DNA of 64,000 bases from Variovorax sp. Sphag1AA (GTDB taxonomy: Bacteria; Pseudomonadota; Gammaproteobacteria; Burkholderiales; Burkholderiaceae_C), in assembly GCF_014192575.1 (NCBI RefSeq), contig NZ_JACHYC010000002.1, positions 868,001-932,000 of the forward strand. Direction: 5' to 3'. Below are positions 16,780 to 25,180 of this stretch, piece after piece. The position numbers were made by a program, and so were the translations under genes. The stretch's first letter is position 1. Every line of letters begins with the position of its first letter. A model generated the notes under the pieces. That model was not told the DNA's origin. It did no database searches and worked only from the letters and a program-made list of their open reading frames with translations.

Positions 16780-18066
16780 ATGAATGCAGTGAATTCCCTT
16801 CTCTTCGTCTATTCCTCCGACGCCGCCCCGGTGCCCGATGCACTGCGAAATGCAGTGGGCGGTGGCGTTGATTTTTCGGAGGCTGCGCGAGCCACGCCCC
16901 GCACGATGCTGTCGCAGGCTGTCGCGCTCGGCGCGCACGAGATCGTGGCGTTGATGCCGGAAGGCGTGCAGGACCTTGTCGATGCGCTGTCGGAGGCTCG
17001 CGGTGTGCTGCCGTGCCCACTCAGCCTGGTTTCCGAGCCGCTGGAGCGTGATTGCCACGAGAAGCTGGCCGCGCTCGGCGTCAATGCATGGATGGCGATC
17101 GAATCGCTGGATGCACAGTCGCTCGATGCACTGCGCGGACGTGCGCGCGCACGATGGGCGCGCGAATCCGCGTTGCGCACCGAACTGGACGCGCTGCGCA
17201 CCCGCTTCGACGAACGCAAGTGGATCGATCGCGCGAAGGGCTTGCTGATGGCCGCGCGTGGCATTGGCGAGGACGAGGCATTCGGCCTGCTGCGCGGCGC
17301 CGCGATGCACGCGAACCTGCGGCTCGGCGAAGTGTCGCGCTCGGTGGTCGAGGCCTCGCGATGGGCGGATGCGATCAACCGTGCCGGGCAGCTGCGCATG
17401 CTGTCGCAGCGCCTGGTGCGCTTGTCGGCGCAGGCGCTGGCTGGCATCGATGCGAAGCGCGCGCGCGTGCTTCGTACCCAATCGACCGAGCGTGTGCAGG
17501 ACAACTTCGTTCATCTCGCCGCCCTCGAACTCGACGAGACAGGCGCCCGTGCGCTGGCGCAGGCGCTCGCGTCCTGGAACGCGCTCGAAATGGTGCTCGG
17601 CATGCGGATCTCGCCCCAGGTGCTCGCAGACATCGATGCGCACGCTGATGTCTTGCTGCTCGCTGCCGAAGCGCTCACCGGCGTACTGGAAGCGTCCGGT
17701 GCACGGCGCGCGCTGCGCATCGTCAACATCTGCGGCCGCCAGCGCATGCGCGCACAGCGGCTCGCGAAGGATGCGCTGCTGGCTTCGACGCTCTCGTCCA
17801 GTGCCTCGCGCGAGCGCCTTGCACCGACCATGAGCGAGTTCGAATCAGCGCTGCTCGAACTGGAACAGGCGCCGCTCAGCTCGCCCGACATCCGCACGGC
17901 GCTGGCTTCCGCGCGCGACGAGTGGCTGCGGCTGGTGCGCGGCGTGCGCGAGATCGACACGGCCGAAGGGCGCGCCGCGCTCGTGCGCTCCAGCGATGCG
18001 CTGGTCGAGACCTTCGACCAGCTCACCGCGTCGTACGAGCACAGTCTGCAGGTCCTCATGTCCTGA
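16780..18066 (+). CDS. ANTAR-domain nitrate regulator with two PilJ/P-box segments
   Basis: 428-residue soluble protein. Residues 1-125 look like a degenerate receiver or unrelated alpha/beta domain without a clear phospho-acceptor Asp. Residues about 130-193 are an ANTAR RNA-binding domain ([18 protein letters not shown]). Then come two PilJ-like segments: INRAGQLRMLSQRLVRLSAQ near residue 200 and VNICGRQRMRAQRLAKDAL near 315, resembling the nitrate-binding P-box of NarX. No membrane helix is seen. It lies divergent from narK and convergent with nrtD, so I infer nitrate-responsive transcription antitermination. ATG 16780 gives a complete N-terminus. Confidence 0.85.
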   Translation: MNAVNSLLFVYSSDAAPVPDALRNAVGGGVDFSEAARATPRTMLSQAVALGAHEIVALMPEGVQDLVDALSEARGVLPCPLSLVSEPLERDCHEKLAALGVNAWMAIESLDAQSLDALRGRARARWARESALRTELDALRTRFDERKWIDRAKGLLMAARGIGEDEAFGLLRGAAMHANLRLGEVSRSVVEASRWADAINRAGQLRMLSQRLVRLSAQALAGIDAKRARVLRTQSTERVQDNFVHLAALELDETGARALAQALASWNALEMVLGMRISPQVLADIDAHADVLLLAAEALTGVLEASGARRALRIVNICGRQRMRAQRLAKDALLASTLSSSASRERLAPTMSEFESALLELEQAPLSSPDIRTALASARDEWLRLVRGVREIDTAEGRAALVRSSDALVETFDQLTASYEHSLQVLMS

Positions 18067-18081
18067 CTCCACGGGTTCAGG

Positions 18082-18891
18082 TCACGCGGCGACCTTCTCC
18101 ACGTGCGCCTGGCGCGTGTACAGGAAGTCGATCACCGCCTTGCGCGCATGCACGTAGACGGGGTCTTCGGCCAGTTCCACACGGTTGCGGGGACGCGGAA
18201 GGTCGACGGCGAGCACTTCGCCGATGGTCGCGGCGGGCCCATTGGTGAGCATCACGATGCGATCGGACAGCAGCACCGCCTCGTCCACGTCGTGCGTGAC
18301 CATCACCACGGTGCTGTGCGTCTTCTGCACGATCGCGAGCAGCTCGTCCTGCAGCTTGGCGCGCGTGAGCGCATCGAGTGCGCCGAAGGGCTCGTCCATC
18401 AGAAGCACCTTTGGTTCCATCGAAAGCGCGCGTGCGATGCCGACGCGCTGCTTCATGCCGCCGGAGATTTCGCCGGGGCGCTTCTGCGCGGCGGCCGTGA
18501 GGCCGACCAATGCAAGCGCCGCATCGGTGCGCGCCTTCAGTTGCGCCTTTCCTTCGTTCGACGCAAAAACGCGCTCCACGGCGAGATAGACGTTCTCGTA
18601 GCAGGTGAGCCACGGAAGCAGCGAGTGGTTCTGGAACACCACCGCGCGCTCCGGTCCCGGGCCCTTGATCTCGCGATTGGCGCACAGCAGCGCGCCTTGC
18701 GTGGGCGTGGTGAGCCCGGCGATCAGGTTCAGCAGTGTCGACTTGCCGCAGCCAGAGTGTCCGATCAGCGTGATGAACTCGCCCTTGGCCACCTGCAGGT
18801 TGATGTCGCGCAGCGCGAGGAAGCTGCCTTTCGGCGTCTTGAAGCGCTGCTCGACGCCGTGGATGTCGATGTACTTTCGGTCGTCGTTCAT
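18082..18891 (-). CDS. nrtD: Nitrate ABC transporter ATP-binding protein
   Basis: 269-residue ATPase of the NrtC/NrtD-SsuB-TauB type. Walker A GHSGCGKST, signature ISGGMKQR, Walker B LLMDEPFGALD and the H-loop MVTHDVDEA are all present. It has no fused substrate-binding domain, so it corresponds to NrtD rather than cyanobacterial NrtC. Its ATG overlaps the stop of the permease gene by 4 bases (ATGA). It energises nitrate import together with NrtA and NrtB. Confidence 0.93.
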   Translation of the reverse strand: MNDDRKYIDIHGVEQRFKTPKGSFLALRDINLQVAKGEFITLIGHSGCGKSTLLNLIAGLTTPTQGALLCANREIKGPGPERAVVFQNHSLLPWLTCYENVYLAVERVFASNEGKAQLKARTDAALALVGLTAAAQKRPGEISGGMKQRVGIARALSMEPKVLLMDEPFGALDALTRAKLQDELLAIVQKTHSTVVMVTHDVDEAVLLSDRIVMLTNGPAATIGEVLAVDLPRPRNRVELAEDPVYVHARKAVIDFLYTRQAHVEKVAA

Positions 18892-19802
18892 GACTTCACC
18901 TCTTCGAACGTGAATGCGGTGGCGACCTTGATCAGCGCGAACTCGAGCACGAGCCCGACGATGCCGATGACGAAGATCGCGATGATGATGTTGGCGACGT
19001 TGAGGTTGTTCCACTCGTCCCACACCCAGAAGCCGATGCCGACGCCGCCGGTCAGCATCTCGGCCGCGACGATGACGAGCCATGCCGTGCCGACCGCGAG
19101 GCGGACGCCGGTAAGCATGTAGGGCAGCACGGCGGGGAAGAGGATCTTCGTGAAGATCTTCCATTCGCTCAGGTTGAGCACGCGGGCGACGTTCATGTAG
19201 TCGCTCGGCACGCGCTGCACGCCCACGGCGGTGTTGATGATCATCGGCCAGATCGAGCAGATGAAGATGGTCCAGATTGCGGCGGGGTTCGCGCCCTTGA
19301 AGACCAGCAGGCCGATCGGCAGCCACGCCAGCGGCGAGACCGGGCGCAGCAGGCTGATGAGCGGGTTGAACATGCGCGAGAGGAACTCGAAGCGCCCAAT
19401 CGCAAAGCCGGCCGGAATGCCGACCGCTGCCGCCAGCCCGAAGCCCAGTGCCACGCGGCGCAGCGACGACAGCACGTTCCATCCGACGCCCTGGTCATTC
19501 GGCCCCTTGCTGTAGAACGGATCGCTGAAGACCTGCACAGCCTGCTGCCAGGTGGCGAGTGGCGTGGGGAAGCCGGTGGTGCTCTTCATCGCGACCAGTT
19601 CCCAGACGAGAACCAGCAGTGCGATGCCGAGCACCGGCGGAAGCACACGCAGCCACAGTCCGCTGAAGTCACGTGGCGTGCGCTGCACGACTTTCGCAAC
19701 AACAGGCGCCGGTTCCTGCGCAGGCTTTGGCGCCGCGAGGGGCGCGCTCTTCGACGCCGGGGGCATCGCTTCGATGGGGGAGTGAAAGACGGCACTGACC
19801 AT
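18888..19802 (-). CDS. nrtB: Nitrate ABC transporter permease
   Basis: 304-residue inner-membrane permease of the SsuC/NrtB family. A polar, Ala/Pro-rich cytoplasmic N-terminus of about 60 residues precedes roughly six membrane helices. The EAA-type coupling loop is seen near residue 200 (DYMNVARVLNLSEWKIFTKI). Translationally coupled to nrtD and 10 bases after nrtA. Confidence 0.93.
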   Translation of the reverse strand: MVSAVFHSPIEAMPPASKSAPLAAPKPAQEPAPVVAKVVQRTPRDFSGLWLRVLPPVLGIALLVLVWELVAMKSTTGFPTPLATWQQAVQVFSDPFYSKGPNDQGVGWNVLSSLRRVALGFGLAAAVGIPAGFAIGRFEFLSRMFNPLISLLRPVSPLAWLPIGLLVFKGANPAAIWTIFICSIWPMIINTAVGVQRVPSDYMNVARVLNLSEWKIFTKILFPAVLPYMLTGVRLAVGTAWLVIVAAEMLTGGVGIGFWVWDEWNNLNVANIIIAIFVIGIVGLVLEFALIKVATAFTFEEVKS

Positions 19803-19812
19803 GACGTGCTCC

Positions 19813-21057
19813 TCAGGCGTGGACCTTGAACGAATCGGCGTACTGCTTCGGGTTCTTGCCGTCCCACACCACGCCGTCGATCAGCTTGCTGGTGCGCATC
19901 GTGTCCTTCGGTACAGCGGTCTTCGTGGCCGCGGCTGCCTGCTTGTAGATGTCGATCTGGTTGATCTGCGTGGCCACCTGCAGGTAGTCCGGATGGTCTT
20001 TCAGCAGGCCCCAGCGCTTGTGCTGCGTGAGGAACCACATGCCGTCCGACAGATACGGGAAGTTCACCGCGCCGTCGCTGTAGAACTTCATGTAGTTGGG
20101 GTCGTCCCAGCTCTTGCCGAGGCCGTTGGTGTAACGGCCGAGGATGCGCTGGTTGATCGCATCGACGCTGGTGTTGACGTAGCTCTTGTCCGCGATGGTC
20201 TCGGCCATCTTGTTCTTGTTCTGCAGGCCGGTGTCGATCCACTTGCCCGCTTCGAGGATCGCGGCAGTGACCGCGCGTGCGGTGTTGGGGTACTTCTTCA
20301 CGAAGTCGCCGGTGGTGCCGAGCACCTTCTCTGGGTGGTCCTTCCAGATGTCCTGCGTCGTCACGGCGGTGATGCCGATGCCGTCCATGATTGCGCGCTG
20401 GCCCCAGGGCTCGCCGACGCAGTAGCCATCCATGTTGCCGACGCGCATGTTCGCGACCATCTGCGGCGGCGGCACGGTGATGACCTTGGCATCCTTCAGC
20501 GGGTTGATGCCGTTCGCCGCCATCCAGTAGTAGAGCCACATCGCGTGCGTGCCCGTGGGAAAGGTCTGCGCGAAGGTGTATTCGTCCTTGTGAGCGGCCA
20601 TCACCTTGGCGAGTGACGGGCCATCCACCGCGCCCTTGTCAGCGAGCTTCTTCGACAGCGTGATCGCCTGCCCGTTGTTGTTGAGCGTCATCAGCACCGC
20701 CATGTCTTTCTTGGGGCCGCCGATGCCGAGGTGCACGCCGTAGACCAGCCCGTAGAGCACATGCGCGAAGTCCAGCTCGCCGTTGACCAGCTTGTCCCGC
20801 ACGCCGGCCCAGCTCGCTTCCTTGCTGGGGACGATCTTCACGCCGTACTTCTTGTCGATGCCGAGCACCGAAGCCATCACGACGCTCGCGCAATCGGTCA
20901 GGGGAATGAAGCCGATCTTCACTTCCTCTTTCTCGGGCTTGTCCGAACCCTGCGCCCAGACGGCGGCGCGCAGGGCGGGGTTCAGCCCCAGCGCGCCAAC
21001 GGCAGTGGCCTGCAGCACACGGCGGCGACTGAGTTTGTGGGTGAGCGAATCGGTCAT
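19813..21057 (-). CDS. nrtA: Nitrate ABC transporter substrate-binding protein, CmpA/NrtA family
   Basis: 414-residue periplasmic nitrate-binding protein. The N-terminus has a twin-arginine export signal (SRRRVLQATAVGALG from residue 10), with the mature part beginning after the Ala-rich stretch near residue 35. Family signatures include VKIGFIPLTDCASVVMA and GYCVGEPWGQRAI. It feeds nitrate to NrtB/NrtD. Start MTDSLTHKL is used rather than an upstream ATG at 21111, which would lie inside the leader terminator. The gene is preceded by a regulatory leader with terminator and is the first of nrtA-nrtB-nrtD. Confidence 0.95.
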   Translation of the reverse strand: MTDSLTHKLSRRRVLQATAVGALGLNPALRAAVWAQGSDKPEKEEVKIGFIPLTDCASVVMASVLGIDKKYGVKIVPSKEASWAGVRDKLVNGELDFAHVLYGLVYGVHLGIGGPKKDMAVLMTLNNNGQAITLSKKLADKGAVDGPSLAKVMAAHKDEYTFAQTFPTGTHAMWLYYWMAANGINPLKDAKVITVPPPQMVANMRVGNMDGYCVGEPWGQRAIMDGIGITAVTTQDIWKDHPEKVLGTTGDFVKKYPNTARAVTAAILEAGKWIDTGLQNKNKMAETIADKSYVNTSVDAINQRILGRYTNGLGKSWDDPNYMKFYSDGAVNFPYLSDGMWFLTQHKRWGLLKDHPDYLQVATQINQIDIYKQAAAATKTAVPKDTMRTSKLIDGVVWDGKNPKQYADSFKVHA

Positions 21058-21090
21058 GGGGCGAGCTCCAGTCAGCAAAGTCAAAACGCA

Positions 21091-21159
21091 AAAACAAAAA
21101 GGCGTCCACACCGCGCAGGGGCTGCTCGAGAACGAGCCCTTGCGGGTGGGGACGCCTTT
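21091..21159 (-). terminator. Leader terminator (attenuator) upstream of nrtA
   Basis: On the minus strand AAAGGCGTCC (21159-21150) pairs perfectly with GGACGCCTTT (21107-21098), the arms continue into a long imperfect stem (GCAAGGGCT against AGCCCCTGC), and the hairpin is followed by TTTTTGTTTT. It lies between the promoter and nrtA with its T-run ending 34 bases before the ATG, so transcription must read through it to express nrtABD. Confidence 0.88.
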
Positions 21160-21175
21160 GTCCGGTGGGTGGGCC

Positions 21176-21218
21176 GCATCCGCCGTTGGATGCCGCCTGC
21201 CTGAGACCTCTTCGGTCT
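21176..21218 (-). promoter_or_regulatory. Tandem ANTAR-type RNA hairpins in the nrtA leader
   Basis: Minus-strand hairpin 1 is AGACC-GAAGA-GGTCT (21218-21204), with a five-base loop. Hairpin 2 is GCATCC-AACGGC-GGATGC (21193-21176), with a six-base loop having A at position 1 and G at position 4. The linker is 10 bases. The pair sits just after the predicted transcription start and 16 bases before the terminator stem, the arrangement known for NasR- and EutV-controlled leaders. Confidence 0.7.
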
Positions 21219-21232
21219 ATGCCGGAGATGTT

Positions 21233-21248
21233 TGCAAGCGGCATGCCA
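21233..21248 (-). promoter_or_regulatory. Sigma-54 (-24/-12) promoter for nrtABD
   Basis: Minus-strand TGGCATGCCGCTTGCA matches TGGCAC-N5-TTGCW with one change in the -24 box and correct GG-N10-GC spacing. Predicted transcription start near 21222, four bases before the first leader hairpin. Confidence 0.75.
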
Positions 21249-21384
21249 GCCGCGCGCTCGCGATCGATGCTATGAAAAAGGTAGCTTTAAAGCCTTGCTG
21301 GCATTGGGATTCCGGCGCTGTGGACTTGCAGGGCGGTGTCTCGTTCGACCGTTGTGCGCTGCACCAATCCGGATCGCCGGCGTC

Positions 21385-22650
21385 TCAGGGAGCCGCATTC
21401 CGGGGCAGAAGCTCCGCCATGGCGAGCACCGATTCGGCGACCTCGGTGAGCCGCCGGCCCTGGTTCATCGCCGTCTGGCGCAGCATCTTGTGCGCCTCCT
21501 GTTCACTGATCCGGCGATGCGCCATCAGCAAGCCCTTGGCGCGCTCAATGACCTTGCGCTCGTTCAGCGCGCTGCGGACTGTTTCGAGCTCATCGCTCAT
21601 CGCCTGCAGCCGGTGCGACTGCTCCTGGACCATGTCGAGGATCGAGCGTTCAAGCTGACGGCCATACGGAGCGGCATCGCTGGCTGGTTCCGGAAGACCA
21701 TGGGAATCGAAGAACGCCGCGCCAGGCGGGTCGGACTCATCCGGCAGCTTCGGCAGCAGCGCCTCGTGCACGGCGAGTTCATCGTGCACTTCCGCGGTCT
21801 TCTGCTGGCAGACGCTGCGCAGGTGGTCGGCGAGTAACTCCTCGACCGCCTGCATGGCATCGATGCGCTGTGTGCAGCAGTCGAACCACACCGGGCTCAG
21901 CTCGGGGTCAAGCGCCACGCCGGCTGGCGCCGCGCAGGCGATTCGGCGAAGGCGCTCCAGTTCGGCGATCTGCCCGGAGGGCTGATTCGCGCGCCACGCC
22001 TCGGCGAGGGTTTCGTTCGAAAAGCTCACGAAGACCTTGAAGCAGCGCTCCTGCGAATCGATCAGGTGCAGCCATTGCTGCTGCCGCGCGGCGTCGTTTC
22101 GGCCCGAGGCGAAGGCGGCGGCACCACAGGCGCGCTCCTGCCCCGCGAACTCCTTGCCCTGCATGAAGTTGAAGAGAGCCACTAGCACGCGGGAGACCTC
22201 GGGGTCGGTCGCGCCATCTGCTGCTTCGAACACCACCGCCAGCAGCCCCGCGATGAGCTTGACGAAGGCAGCCGTCGATTCGGCCGCATCGATCTGCAAT
22301 GCCTCGATGCGGCGCCGCAATTCGGGCAGCGCACCGAGGCCGGGCAGAACCCACGCAATGCGGCTGAACAGGCGGGCGCCGTTCCCGATGCGGTTCTGTG
22401 CGGCCAGCTGCTCGAAGCTCTGGCGCACCGCGGCTTCCATCCGTTGGCTTGCCGCGATCTGCTCGCGATGCTGTTCGGCAAAGCGATGGCCGTTAGAGGC
22501 CAGCAGCACGTTGGAAATGCCGCGCTCGCGCTGAAGCGCGTGCACCAGCCGGCCGATCGTGCCCACCAGCTCGCTCGTGCGGGCCAGTTGCTCCAGCCCT
22601 TCGATCTCGCAGTGCAAGGCGGCAATCAGAAAACCGAGGCCTGATTTCAT
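21385..22650 (-). CDS. nasR: Nitrate-responsive antitermination regulator NasR (NIT + ANTAR)
   Basis: 421-residue cytoplasmic regulator. The large N-terminal part (about residues 25-320) is all-helical and contains the nitrate/nitrite-sensing NIT-domain pattern, including [18 protein letters not shown]. The C-terminus (about 365-415) is an ANTAR RNA-binding domain: [20 protein letters not shown] and [11 protein letters not shown]. In Klebsiella, NasR releases a leader terminator upstream of the nas operon when nitrate is bound. Here a matching leader lies just downstream, before nrt[14 protein letters not shown] is the preferred start, with a sigma-54 promoter about 21 bases upstream of it in transcript terms. 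Divergent from tsaD. Confidence 0.93.
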   Translation of the reverse strand: MKSGLGFLIAALHCEIEGLEQLARTSELVGTIGRLVHALQRERGISNVLLASNGHRFAEQHREQIAASQRMEAAVRQSFEQLAAQNRIGNGARLFSRIAWVLPGLGALPELRRRIEALQIDAAESTAAFVKLIAGLLAVVFEAADGATDPEVSRVLVALFNFMQGKEFAGQERACGAAAFASGRNDAARQQQWLHLIDSQERCFKVFVSFSNETLAEAWRANQPSGQIAELERLRRIACAAPAGVALDPELSPVWFDCCTQRIDAMQAVEELLADHLRSVCQQKTAEVHDELAVHEALLPKLPDESDPPGAAFFDSHGLPEPASDAAPYGRQLERSILDMVQEQSHRLQAMSDELETVRSALNERKVIERAKGLLMAHRRISEQEAHKMLRQTAMNQGRRLTEVAESVLAMAELLPRNAAP

Positions 22651-22681
22651 CGGGTGTGCAGGTTCATCTGGAGGGGCTTGC

Positions 22682-22697
22682 AGCAACAACCGTGCCC
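22682..22697 (-). promoter_or_regulatory. Sigma-54 (-24/-12) promoter for nasR
   Basis: Minus-strand GGGCACGGTTGTTGCT differs from TGGCACG-N4-TTGCW only at the first base and keeps GG-N10-GC spacing. Predicted start near 22671, 21 bases before the nasR ATG. It lies in the 76-base gap shared with divergent tsaD. Confidence 0.65.
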
Positions 22698-22726
22698 CGG
22701 AATGGGCCGCCACCTACACTCGCGGG

Positions 22727-23779
22727 ATGTTTGTATTGGGAATCGAGTCCTCTTGCGACGAAACCGGCGTGGCGTTGGTGGAAGCCGGCGCAAGCGGCCT
22801 ACCGCGCCTTGCGTCGCATGCGCTGCACAGCCAGATCGCGATGCACCAGGCTTATGGCGGCGTCGTGCCTGAATTGGCGAGCCGCGACCACATCCGCCGT
22901 GTGTTGCCGCTGGCTGAGTCGGTCTTTGCACAGGCGGGGCAGCGGCTTTCCGACGTTGACGTCGTGGCCTACACGCGTGGGCCGGGGCTCGCGGGTGCGC
23001 TGCTCGTGGGGGCCGGCGTTGCCTGTGCACTAGGCGCGGCGCTGGGCAAACCGGTGCTGGGCGTGCATCACCTCGAAGGGCACCTTCTGTCGCCGTTCCT
23101 GAGCGCAGATCCGCCGGAGTTTCCGTTCGTCGCGCTGCTGGTCTCGGGCGGGCACACCCAGCTCATGCGGGTCGACGGCGTTGGCAAGTACGAGCTGCTC
23201 GGCGAAACCATCGACGACGCGGCCGGCGAAGCCTTCGACAAGAGCGCCAAGCTGATGGGGCTGCCTTATCCGGGTGGTCCGTGGCTGGCGAAGCTGGCGG
23301 AATCGGGAGACGCCGCCGCTTTCAAGCTGCCGAGGCCGCTGCTGCACAGCGGCGATCTGGATTTCTCGTTCGCCGGCCTCAAGACGGCCGTTCTGACGCA
23401 GGCAAAGAAGCTTGGAGATGAGCTGGAGTCACGCAAGTCCGATCTGGCGGCCTCGACCCAGGCGGCAATCGTCGAGGTGCTGCTGAAGAAATCCCTCGGG
23501 GCCATCGAGCAGACCGGGTTGACCCGGCTGGTGGTTGCCGGAGGCGTCGGCGCGAACCGGTCGCTGCGCGATCAGCTGAACGCCGCCTGCGCCAAGCGGG
23601 GCGTTCGGGTGCACTACCCGGAACTTCACCTGTGCACCGACAACGGCGCCATGATCGCCATGGCCGCCGCGATGCGCCTGCAGGCCGGCATCCAGCAGCC
23701 GACCGAGCGCTATGCGTTCGATGTCAAGCCGCGATGGCCATTGGCATCGCTGAACGCAGCAGAGCCGGAGCCGGCCTGA
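22727..23779 (+). CDS. tsaD: tRNA N6-adenosine threonylcarbamoyltransferase
   Basis: 350-residue cytoplasmic enzyme of the Kae1/TsaD family that, with TsaB and TsaE, transfers the threonylcarbamoyl group to A37 of tRNAs reading ANN codons. The opening [14 protein letters not shown], the metal-binding HHLEGH, VSGGHTQ and the C-terminal DNGAMIAMA are all diagnostic. ATG 22727 gives the standard N-terminus; longer in-frame readings run into the divergent nasR region. The 3' end overlaps the convergent esterase gene by 56 bases. Confidence 0.98.
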   Translation: MFVLGIESSCDETGVALVEAGASGLPRLASHALHSQIAMHQAYGGVVPELASRDHIRRVLPLAESVFAQAGQRLSDVDVVAYTRGPGLAGALLVGAGVACALGAALGKPVLGVHHLEGHLLSPFLSADPPEFPFVALLVSGGHTQLMRVDGVGKYELLGETIDDAAGEAFDKSAKLMGLPYPGGPWLAKLAESGDAAAFKLPRPLLHSGDLDFSFAGLKTAVLTQAKKLGDELESRKSDLAASTQAAIVEVLLKKSLGAIEQTGLTRLVVAGGVGANRSLRDQLNAACAKRGVRVHYPELHLCTDNGAMIAMAAAMRLQAGIQQPTERYAFDVKPRWPLASLNAAEPEPA

Positions 23780-24467
23780 CGGGCTTCCGGGCCGTCTTCT
23801 TCGGCAGCGGCAGCACGTCGAGCATCTGACGCCAGAGCTGCGACCACTGCGGCCAATCGTGGCCGCCTTCGGTGGTGAAGACATGGCCGTCGGGGAGGGC
23901 GTCCGCCAGCAATTGATGGTTGGCTGCGAAGCGGTCGCTCAGGCCGTAGCCCAGATAGAGAGGGGGGAGGCTTTCGGCCCGTTCCGGCAACGTGTATTGC
24001 TGCAGCCACGGCCAGAGCTTGCGATCGACTTCCTGGTCTGGCGGCGGGCCTTCCGGCACCTTCCAGGTGCGCAGACCGCCGGCCTTCTGGATCTCGGCGG
24101 CGACCGGACGACGGCCGAGGTAAGGGGCGAGCGTCACGATGCCGTCGATGGTGCCCGGCTTGGCCAGTTCATGAATCAGCGCGCCGAAGCCGCCGATGGA
24201 GATCCCGACGAGCCATACCTTCTTGTAGCCTGCGGCACGCTGTGGCTGGATGACGTCTTCGTGTAACCGTTCGACGAAGGTCTGGTCGTAGAAATACGAC
24301 ACGTCTGCATCGACGAGCAGGGCATCGGCGGCAAAGCCCTGCTCATGTACCGCACCAATGAACCCCTCGCGTTCGAACTCTTCAGGCTTCAGAAATGCCC
24401 CGGGAAGAAACACCAGGAGGGTCTCGGAACGGGCATTGGCGTCTGCAAGCTTCAAATGCGTTTTCAT
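23724..24467 (-). CDS. Alpha/beta hydrolase (serine esterase type)
   Basis: 247-residue protein with an alpha/beta hydrolase layout. The nucleophile elbow is GISIGG (G-x-S-x-G) near residue 92, an acid candidate is the Asp in GYGLSDRF near 190, and the histidine is in GGHDW near 215. The strand [17 protein letters not shown] near the N-terminus would provide the oxyanion-hole region. No signal peptide, so it is probably cytoplasmic. The substrate cannot be predicted. The last 56 bases overlap the end of tsaD on the other strand. A striking inverted repeat lies 88 bases upstream. Confidence 0.8.
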   Translation of the reverse strand: MKTHLKLADANARSETLLVFLPGAFLKPEEFEREGFIGAVHEQGFAADALLVDADVSYFYDQTFVERLHEDVIQPQRAAGYKKVWLVGISIGGFGALIHELAKPGTIDGIVTLAPYLGRRPVAAEIQKAGGLRTWKVPEGPPPDQEVDRKLWPWLQQYTLPERAESLPPLYLGYGLSDRFAANHQLLADALPDGHVFTTEGGHDWPQWSQLWRQMLDVLPLPKKTARKPVRPAPALLRSAMPMAIAA

Positions 24468-24554
24468 GAGTGCTTGTTCGAGTACCCCTCAGCACGCCGG
24501 CTGCCCTAGCAGTCCGCCGCTCCCTCGGGTACGGGTTGGTACGAAAGCTTTGAA

Positions 24555-24581
24555 AAATACGTCACAGAACGTGACGTATTT
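24555..24581. repeat. Perfect 11-bp inverted repeat
   Basis: AAATACGTCAC and GTGACGTATTT are exact inverted repeats separated by AGAAC. It sits between the esterase start (24467) and the hsp20 terminator (24601-24637). It could be an operator for the esterase gene or, on the minus strand, a weak terminator because TTTTTC follows the second arm. Confidence 0.8.
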
Positions 24582-24600
24582 GGCACGGATTGTGAGTTAG

Positions 24601-24637
24601 AAATAAGAAAGGGCCGGCAACTAAAAGTTACCGGCCC
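24601..24637 (-). terminator. Intrinsic terminator after hsp20
   Basis: Minus-strand stem GGGCCGGTAACT / AGTTGCCGGCCC with loop TTT and one internal mismatch, followed by TTTCTTATTT. It lies 64 bases downstream of the hsp20 stop. Confidence 0.8.
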
Positions 24638-24701
24638 GTGCTTTGGGGGCTTTTTACAACTGCTTCGGCGTCGAATTAACCGGAGATGCCGCCGCTGCGA
24701 A

Positions 24702-25073
24702 TCAGTTGATGGCGAGTTGCGCGACGTTGCTGACAGGTACGCGCTTGCCCAGTTTCAGGGTCAGGACCCCGTTCTCGAGCTTGGCTTCGCTGGTGGTGGC
24801 GTCGATTTCGAGCGGCAGCTCGTACGCGGCCTTGATCTGGCGCTTGGCTTCTGCCTTGCTCTCGATGCGGACCACGGCGCCTTCGATGCCGATGGTCAGG
24901 TCGTCGCGCGACAGGCCCGGCACGTCGAGCGACAAGGTCCAGGTCTTATCGTCCTGCTCGACGTTGACCGAACGCTGCGCGCCGGTGAAGGCCTCGTTGA
25001 AGAAGCGCTCCACACTGCGGTCGAACGAGCGCGGAGCGAAACGGGCGGTGCGAATGGCGGGTGCAAAAAACAT
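24702..25073 (-). CDS. Small heat shock protein, Hsp20/alpha-crystallin family
   Basis: 123-residue chaperone that holds unfolding proteins in the cytoplasm. The alpha-crystallin domain runs from about residue 35 to 115, with WTLSLDVPGLSRDDLTIGIEG, a central beta-strand region AYELPLEIDAT and LENGVLTLKL. The usual C-terminal I-x-I motif is not clear. MFFAPAIRTARF is chosen because AGGAG lies 7 bases upstream; an earlier in-frame ATG would add 31 unlikely residues. It is single, ends in an intrinsic terminator and is divergent from a substrate-binding protein gene. Confidence 0.92.
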   Translation of the reverse strand: MFFAPAIRTARFAPRSFDRSVERFFNEAFTGAQRSVNVEQDDKTWTLSLDVPGLSRDDLTIGIEGAVVRIESKAEAKRQIKAAYELPLEIDATTSEAKLENGVLTLKLGKRVPVSNVAQLAIN

Positions 25074-25180
25074 GTGAGAACTCCTGGGCATGACGATGAG
25101 GACAAGAATGTGTGTCCCGTACACTGCGCGGCGTTTCAACAAGACAAGTGCCGCATGCCTCCCCATCTAGGCATTGCGCA

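Larger units (their letters stand above)
21058..21384 (-). other. Intergenic region nasR-nrtA: contents
   Basis: This 327-base stretch has no gene. In transcription order it holds about 90 bases after nasR with no clear signal, a short GCTA...TAGC hairpin (21285-21269) of possible repeat origin, a sigma-54 promoter (21248-21233), two hairpins (21218-21176), the intrinsic terminator (21159-21091) and the nrtA start region. Confidence 0.8.
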
